Shown here: positions 5,781-8,188 of the stretch, piece by piece | How the letters are laid out: each line of letters begins with the position of its first letter | How positions within the stretch are numbered: the stretch's first letter is position 1 | Assembly (NCBI GenBank): GCA_900555195.1 | Contig: USKC01000130.1 | Coordinates: 1 to 8,188 of the forward strand | Length of the DNA stretch: 8,188 bases | DNA from: an uncultured Lachnospiraceae bacterium | GTDB taxonomy: Bacteria > Bacillota > Clostridia > Lachnospirales > Lachnospiraceae | Reading direction: 5' to 3' | The notes under the pieces: generated by a model | The model's database searches: none | Told to the model about the DNA's origin: nothing | Seen by the model: only the letters and a program-made list of their open reading frames with translations | Program-made: the position numbers and the translations under genes

Positions 5781-6592
5781 ACACAGTGAGCGCCCACGCC
5801 AGGAACAATTATCTATATATGCAGGAATGCGGATATTTCCGTACGTCTTCTCCTTATTACACGGAGCGTTCCTCCCTGCCTTCCTATCTGATTTTATACA
5901 CCTTGTCCGGTCAGGGCCTACTTCAGTATGAACACGATTCTTACCCTCTGAAGGCGGGCTGCTGCTTTTATATTGACTGTATGCAGCCACATAGATACGA
6001 GCCTCAAAAAGGACAGGAATGGGAATTTCTGTGGCTGCATTTTCATGGCATCTCTGCTGGCGGGTATTATATGGAATTTCACAGCACAGGCAGTCCTGTT
6101 GTTCTCATTCAGGAACCTTTCCTAATGGAAAGTACGCTTCGCCGTATCCTTGCCCTGAATCAACGGAAGGCCGTCTATTCCGAGGTGCTCACCTCCAGCT
6201 TAATCACCAGTCTTGTAACGGAACTGGTTGCGCAGAAGCTGACTGCTTCTCAAAGCCCTTTTCGTCTGCCGGATTCAGTTCACGATACCGTTTCTTTTAT
6301 CCAGGCCCACTATTCGGAAAATCTGAGCCTGGGACAAATTGCCGGACGCCTGAACTTCAGCAAGTACCATCTTTCCAAAGAATTTTCGCGCTACATGGGC
6401 ATGAGCATCCACCAATATCTCATCAGCTGCCGCATACAAGCCGCCAAGGAACTTCTGCGGGAAAGCAGCCTGTCGGTGACGTCCATTGCCTGCCAAGTCG
6501 GCACCCCCCAAACGAGCCACTTCATTCAGCTGTTCCGGAACAGAGAAGGCATCACTCCCCTGGAATACCGCAAAATATGGAAGAACTGCTAG
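5777..6592 (+). CDS. AraC-family transcriptional regulator with cupin sensor domain
   Basis: A cytoplasmic sugar-responsive DNA-binding protein, probably controlling the flanking isomerase and glycosidase genes. From ATG 5777 it has 271 residues: an AraC-type cupin-like ligand domain (about 20-110, including YLILYTLSGQGLLQYE, a Y-I-D-C-M motif, and WEFLWLHFHG), a helical linker, and two helix-turn-helix units. The first is LSLGQIAGRLNFSKYHLSKEF (184-204). The second is LSVTSIACQVGTPQTSHFIQLFRNREGITPLEYR (232-265), with the family G-I-T-P-x-E-Y-R-K ending. The nearest upstream purine-rich match, AGAGGA at 5758-5763, is 13 nt from the ATG, which is long. The same frame stays open back to 5696 and reads YYEDASYTWSEDSIRY just before the ATG. 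This looks like real N-terminal AraC sequence, but no ATG, GTG or TTG is available there. The true N-terminus is therefore uncertain. The stop is 4 bp from the convergent glycosidase stop. Confidence 0.93.
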   Translation: MNTVSAHARNNYLYMQECGYFRTSSPYYTERSSLPSYLILYTLSGQGLLQYEHDSYPLKAGCCFYIDCMQPHRYEPQKGQEWEFLWLHFHGISAGGYYMEFHSTGSPVVLIQEPFLMESTLRRILALNQRKAVYSEVLTSSLITSLVTELVAQKLTASQSPFRLPDSVHDTVSFIQAHYSENLSLGQIAGRLNFSKYHLSKEFSRYMGMSIHQYLISCRIQAAKELLRESSLSVTSIACQVGTPQTSHFIQLFRNREGITPLEYRKIWKNC

Positions 6593-6607
6593 GCCGTCAT
6601 GGCCTGG
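6589..6607. other. Small hairpin spanning two convergent stop codons
   Basis: C-T-AGGCC and GGCCT-G-G form a 7-bp stem (one T-G pair) around GTCAT. It covers the AraC stop (6590-6592) and the glycosidase stop (6597-6599). There is no T-run on either strand, so it is at best a weak terminator. The genes otherwise have no visible terminator between them. Confidence 0.35.
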
Positions 6608-7568
6608 ACACAGCCAGCGCGAGCCCTCGCCTGTTTCCGCTGACCGCGCAGTAAAAATGGTACACCCTTCCGTTTTCCATCAGAATCCAGGGTTTATGCG
6701 CATATGTTTTGTCATAATCTTCTCCCGCTTCAATCAACGGTTCTCCGTTCCATTTCGTCCAGTGGAACAAATCTTTTGAGCAAGCAAATGTGTCAAAAGC
6801 TTTCCCTTCCCGACAGACAAAATAATTCATGACCCAAAGGTCATCATACCGAAGCAGCTGAGGATCTCCGCTGATATTGAATTCCTGATCTATTCCATTG
6901 TCAATCACAGGGGCGTCTCCTATCCTGGACCAGCAAATCATATCATTGCTGCCCGCCATCCCGATCCGTTCCACCCACATTCCTTCTTGCTTAGCGTTAT
7001 AAAACATGACAAAACGGTATCCCGTAAGCCCCTGTTTATCTTCTATCACCGTGCTCTTGTACAGAGTGGCCTTTTCAAACTTCCTGGCCTGCGGATCCAT
7101 CGGCATGAGAATCGGCTCCGGCAGCCGTTCCCAGTTTTGCATTTCCGGTTCCCTAGAATATGCCATTCCTATGCTGAGAGGATCCGGCTCATATCCCTGA
7201 AGCTGCCCCCCTATATAAGACATCCAGTACTTTCCCTGAAAAGAGGTAACCCGATGCGTCCCCTCCCATTCCGGATCGATCAGTGCCATCCCGCCCGCAC
7301 ACTGATACGCATCCCACCCCTTCCCGCTCATCGCCAATAAGTTCTTCTCCTCTTTCCAGTTTAACAGGTCTCTGCTGACTGCATACCAGGTCTCATATCC
7401 ATTCTTTCTCTCTTCATACTTGGCATACACCATCCCCCATTCTCCCGAAGCTGTCCTGAAAACGCAGGGGCAATCCATATATGCTCCCTCTTCTTCTAAA
7501 ATCATTCCCACCTTAAACGGCGTCTGCAGAGCATGGTATACTTCTTCCATTCTTTTCTGTTCTATCAT
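6597..7568 (-). CDS. Five-bladed beta-propeller glycosidase-like protein (GH43/GH32/GH130-type fold)
   Basis: This is probably a glycoside hydrolase or phosphorylase acting on an oligosaccharide. There is no signal peptide, so it would act in the cytoplasm on imported substrate. The 323 residues show repeated propeller strands (WGMVYAKYE, YWMSYIGG, RFVMFYNAK, LWVMNYFVC, VYHFYCAVS). Candidate catalytic acids are D32 (AYMDCPCVF), E165 (KFEKATLYKSTV) and D235 (ISGDPQLLR), placed like the Asp/Glu/Asp set of the furanosidase-type propeller families. The exact family could not be fixed by eye. The start is ATG 7568, with GGAGG at 7574-7578 and a 5-nt spacer. In-frame ATGs at 7628 and 7580 are worse: the first has its site only 3 nt away and the second has none. 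It is convergent with the AraC-family gene and on the same strand as the isomerase, but not in one transcript with it unless read-through crosses the regulator gene. Confidence 0.8.
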   Translation of the reverse strand: MIEQKRMEEVYHALQTPFKVGMILEEEGAYMDCPCVFRTASGEWGMVYAKYEERKNGYETWYAVSRDLLNWKEEKNLLAMSGKGWDAYQCAGGMALIDPEWEGTHRVTSFQGKYWMSYIGGQLQGYEPDPLSIGMAYSREPEMQNWERLPEPILMPMDPQARKFEKATLYKSTVIEDKQGLTGYRFVMFYNAKQEGMWVERIGMAGSNDMICWSRIGDAPVIDNGIDQEFNISGDPQLLRYDDLWVMNYFVCREGKAFDTFACSKDLFHWTKWNGEPLIEAGEDYDKTYAHKPWILMENGRVYHFYCAVSGNRRGLALAVSRP

Positions 7569-7665
7569 TTCATCCTCCATTCCGAAACGCTGCAAAACCT
7601 GCGCCTCACTTATGCGCCCTTCCTGCATCAGCTTCCTTTTTCTCTATCTTCACACAAATTCCTGA

Positions 7666-7693
7666 ATTATCGTATCACATTCTTGTCTGAAAA
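7666..7693 (-). promoter_or_regulatory. Possible promoter for the glycosidase-like gene
   Basis: On the minus strand TTTTCA (7688-7693) and GATAAT (7666-7671) are 16 bp apart, with 4 and 5 of 6 consensus matches. Transcription would begin near 7659, leaving about 90 nt of leader. This lies downstream of the long hairpin at 7740-7789, which may insulate it from ychF transcription. Confidence 0.35.
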
Positions 7694-7739
7694 TATCGGT
7701 ATCTTGTCCTCCGGAAACAGAAATGCAAATCCGTGAATG

Positions 7740-7789
7740 CCAGACAGGGGCCGAAATGACTCATACGAATCACTCCGGCCCCTGTCTGG
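7740..7789 (-). terminator. Long 23-bp hairpin downstream of ychF, possible terminator or structured RNA
   Basis: In minus-strand RNA the 50 nt fold without a single unpaired base outside a GUAU tetraloop. There is a 14-bp outer stem (CCAGACAGGGGCCG with its complement), then G-U, A-U, G-U, then a 6-bp inner stem with one G-U pair. In the plus-strand RNA the three wobble pairs become A-C mismatches, so the structure suits only the minus-strand transcript. It begins 45 nt after the ychF stop. No clean T-run follows, only scattered TTT. It may terminate ychF, stabilise its 3' end, or be a dispersed repeat or small RNA. Confidence 0.6.
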
Positions 7790-7834
7790 AATGGCCTGTT
7801 TCTGCTGAAGCAGTTCTTATCGCTTTAAACCTCT

Positions 7835-8188
7835 TTACACATTGAAGCGGAAGAGAATGGTATCCCCATCCTGAACCACATAATCCTTGCCCTCCATACG
7901 GACCAGGCCTTTTTCGCGGGCAGCCGCTAAAGACCCCTGTTCCAGAAGATCCTTATAGTTAACCACTTCCGCTTTGATAAATCCCCGTTCAAAATCGCTG
8001 TGGATCTTGCCTGCAGCCTGGGGAGCCTTGGTTCCGATCTTGATGGTCCAGGCACGGGTCTCATCCTCCCCTGATGTGAGGAAGCTGATCAGCCCCAGAA
8101 GATGGTAACTCGCCTTGATCAGCTTATCCAGGCCGGATTCCTTCAGGCCCAGATCTTCCAGGAACATGGCTTTCTCATCCTCTTCCAG
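7835..8188 (-). CDS. ychF: YchF/OLA1-type ATPase, C-terminal part, cut by the window edge
   Basis: YchF is a conserved cytoplasmic Obg-family P-loop protein that prefers ATP, binds the ribosome and is linked to stress responses. The last 117 residues are present, about a third of the usual 365 or so. They include the end of the central region (FLEDLGLKESGLDKLIKASYHLLGLISFLTSG) and the whole C-terminal TGS-like domain, with the signatures RAWTIKIGTKAPQAAGKIHSDFE, GFIKAEVVNY and the very conserved ending KDYVVQDGDTILFRFNV, nearly as in E. coli YchF. The nucleotide-binding G motifs are outside the window. The start also lies beyond the right edge; the ATG at 8167 is internal. Confidence 0.97.
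   Translation of the reverse strand: MEEDEKAMFLEDLGLKESGLDKLIKASYHLLGLISFLTSGEDETRAWTIKIGTKAPQAAGKIHSDFERGFIKAEVVNYKDLLEQGSLAAAREKGLVRMEGKDYVVQDGDTILFRFNV

Noticed and set aside
5649..5990. Minus-strand frame extending into the AraC gene
   Set aside because: It is antisense to the cupin domain of the regulator and out of frame with the isomerase.
7659..7680. Possible catabolite-repression (cre) site near TGATACGATAATTCA
   Set aside because: The conserved TG, CG and CA positions do not fall at the right spacing for the cre consensus.

Overview
The window looks like a chromosomal segment of a Gram-positive Clostridia bacterium, most likely a Lachnospiraceae-type Firmicute. The reasons are the gene order mraZ-rsmH-ftsL-class B PBP, strong GGAGG-type ribosome binding sites, sigmaA-like promoters and an MraZ operator built of 10-bp AAAGTGG repeats. 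The species assignment is inference. No tRNA, rRNA, CRISPR array, transposase or attachment site was seen.

Right to left along the minus strand, the window opens with the C-terminal third of ychF (7835-8188). Its stop is followed by a fully paired 23-bp RNA hairpin that is well formed only in the minus-strand transcript. A small carbohydrate locus comes next: a five-bladed beta-propeller glycosidase-like protein (minus), an AraC-family regulator (plus, convergent with it and 4 bp away) and an L-arabinose/L-fucose isomerase-family enzyme (minus, divergent from the regulator). The obvious reading is that the regulator senses a sugar, the propeller enzyme releases or handles a sugar from a glycoside, and the isomerase converts an aldose to a ketose. 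No transporter, kinase or aldolase lies in the window and the substrate is unknown.

A GNAT acetyltransferase follows on the plus strand. It has its own near-consensus promoter and a strong intrinsic terminator. The left 3.1 kb is the start of the division and cell wall (dcw) cluster on the minus strand: mraZ, rsmH, ftsL and the first 395 codons of a class B penicillin-binding protein that runs off the window. Upstream of mraZ are four direct AAAGTGG boxes at exact 10-bp spacing just downstream of the -10 region, plus a fifth box in inverted orientation next to the mraZ ribosome binding site.

Most genes are ordinary. The points most worth a second look are the mraZ leader, where four boxes can each pair with one inverted copy; the compressed regulator/isomerase divergent region, where the good start signal and the protein-like reading frame disagree; the long hairpin after ychF; and the unassigned isomerase plus propeller enzyme pair.
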